In this document: positions 13,819 through 14,190 of the stretch, piece by piece | Numbering within the stretch: position 1 is the first letter of the stretch | Layout of the letters: each line of letters opens with the position of its first letter | Assembly (NCBI GenBank): GCA_002328865.1 | Contig: DCWO01000092.1 | Location: 1 to 14,190 of the forward strand | Direction: 5' to 3' | Length of the DNA stretch: 14,190 bases | From: Dehalococcoidia bacterium UBA2160 | GTDB taxonomy: Bacteria > Chloroflexota > Dehalococcoidia > Lucifugimonadales > UBA1123 | Notes under the pieces: generated by a model | The model's database searches: none | What the model saw: the letters and a program-made list of their open reading frames with translations, nothing else | What the model was told of the DNA's origin: nothing | Program-made: the position numbers and the translations under genes

Positions 13819-14190
13819 TAATGCTCTCCTGTTTGCGCAGTTCCGAATCTCGTGTCTGAAGAGGGCCCCGCGGCCGTATGCGGTCCAGGGCATTCATAAC
13901 GGGGTCTCCGTCGTGGCAGTCGATCAGTCAACAGTTGGACGGGACTCGTCTTCGAAGACCCGCAAGACCCGCTGCAGTTGGTCGAGAGCGGCTCGAATGA
14001 TCGATAACTCTGGCGCCTGGTCGCGAGGGCAACACGCCGCACCGACGGTTCTGGTCCCGTTCGCCCCGACCTCGTCGAAGGACGCTGCCGCAAATCATGC
14101 GATCATGGGGAATTGGGAGTGCCCGATCGTGAGTCACTCGTGGACATGGTATTCGATGTTCTCGAAGCTGTCCACAGGGATGACCACCGA
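13819..14190. other. Window end without a convincing gene
   Basis: Beyond the methyltransferase's ribosome-binding site there is no complete gene. A minus-strand frame ending near 13930 (IIRAALDQLQRVLRVFEDES) looks protein-like for about 50 codons but has no start. I would not call it without homologs. Confidence 0.35.
14134..14190 (-). CDS. Possible 3' end of a gene beyond the window
   Basis: The minus-strand frame open from the window edge reads VIPVDSFENIEYHVHE and then TGA at 14136-14134. It looks like a natural C-terminus, but it is only 18 codons and the opposite strand is also open, so it is tentative. Confidence 0.25.
   Translation of the reverse strand, partial: SVVIPVDSFENIEYHVHE

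Noticed and set aside
1..14190. CRISPR arrays, tRNA and rRNA genes.
   Set aside because: No regularly spaced direct repeats or recognisable tRNA/rRNA segments were seen by eye on either strand.

Overview
This is a GC-rich window (about 60% G+C) from an uncultured-looking bacterium. The gene set (an F420/flavin-type LLM oxidoreductase, a split isobutyryl/methylmalonyl-CoA mutase large subunit, a maleylpyruvate-isomerase-like protein, HicB-type proteins and an IstB scrap) fits Chloroflexota of the Dehalococcoidia/SAR202 kind. That placement is an inference from gene content; the window has no rRNA or other phylogenetic marker.

Layout. (1) 1-1410: the 3' part of a secreted-type protein, a beta-sandwich followed by a Pro/Thr linker and a seven-bladed kelch propeller. 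(2) 1411-2496: a graveyard holding a decayed TolB-like (PD40) repeat, a truncated duplicate of a promoter plus the first codons of the gene at 2497, and an intact hicB next to a full-length but frameshifted and stop-containing hicA. (3) 2497-3917: the intact maleylpyruvate-isomerase-like gene, then an orphan HicB-like gene between dispersed palindromic repeat pieces. (4) 3918-9051: a same-strand metabolic cluster of NAD-dependent epimerase, LLM oxidoreductase, a possible 24-codon ORF, cysteine hydrolase, SDR dehydrogenase and acyl-CoA mutase large subunit. (5) 9215-10933: a GNAT acetyltransferase converging on a phosphonoacetate-hydrolase-like enzyme. (6) 11100-12371: a membrane-anchored HExxH protein of no family I recognise. 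(7) 12372-13092: a second graveyard with IstB and Fic remnants on the minus strand. (8) 13093-13818: a minus-strand SAM methyltransferase, then a mostly empty window end.

How the genes may work together. The tightly spaced LLM, hydrolase, SDR and mutase genes look like one catabolic transcript: oxygenation, hydrolysis of an amide or similar bond, alcohol oxidation, then carbon-skeleton rearrangement of an acyl-CoA. The mutase has Phe61 and Gln179 at the positions that hold Tyr and Arg in methylmalonyl-CoA mutase, which points to isobutyryl-CoA rather than methylmalonyl-CoA. Its B12-binding small subunit is not in the window.

The strongest leads are the mutase active site, the unassigned HExxH-x22-E membrane protein, and the set of recently broken genes (hicA, the duplicated promoter fragment, PD40, Fic/IstB).
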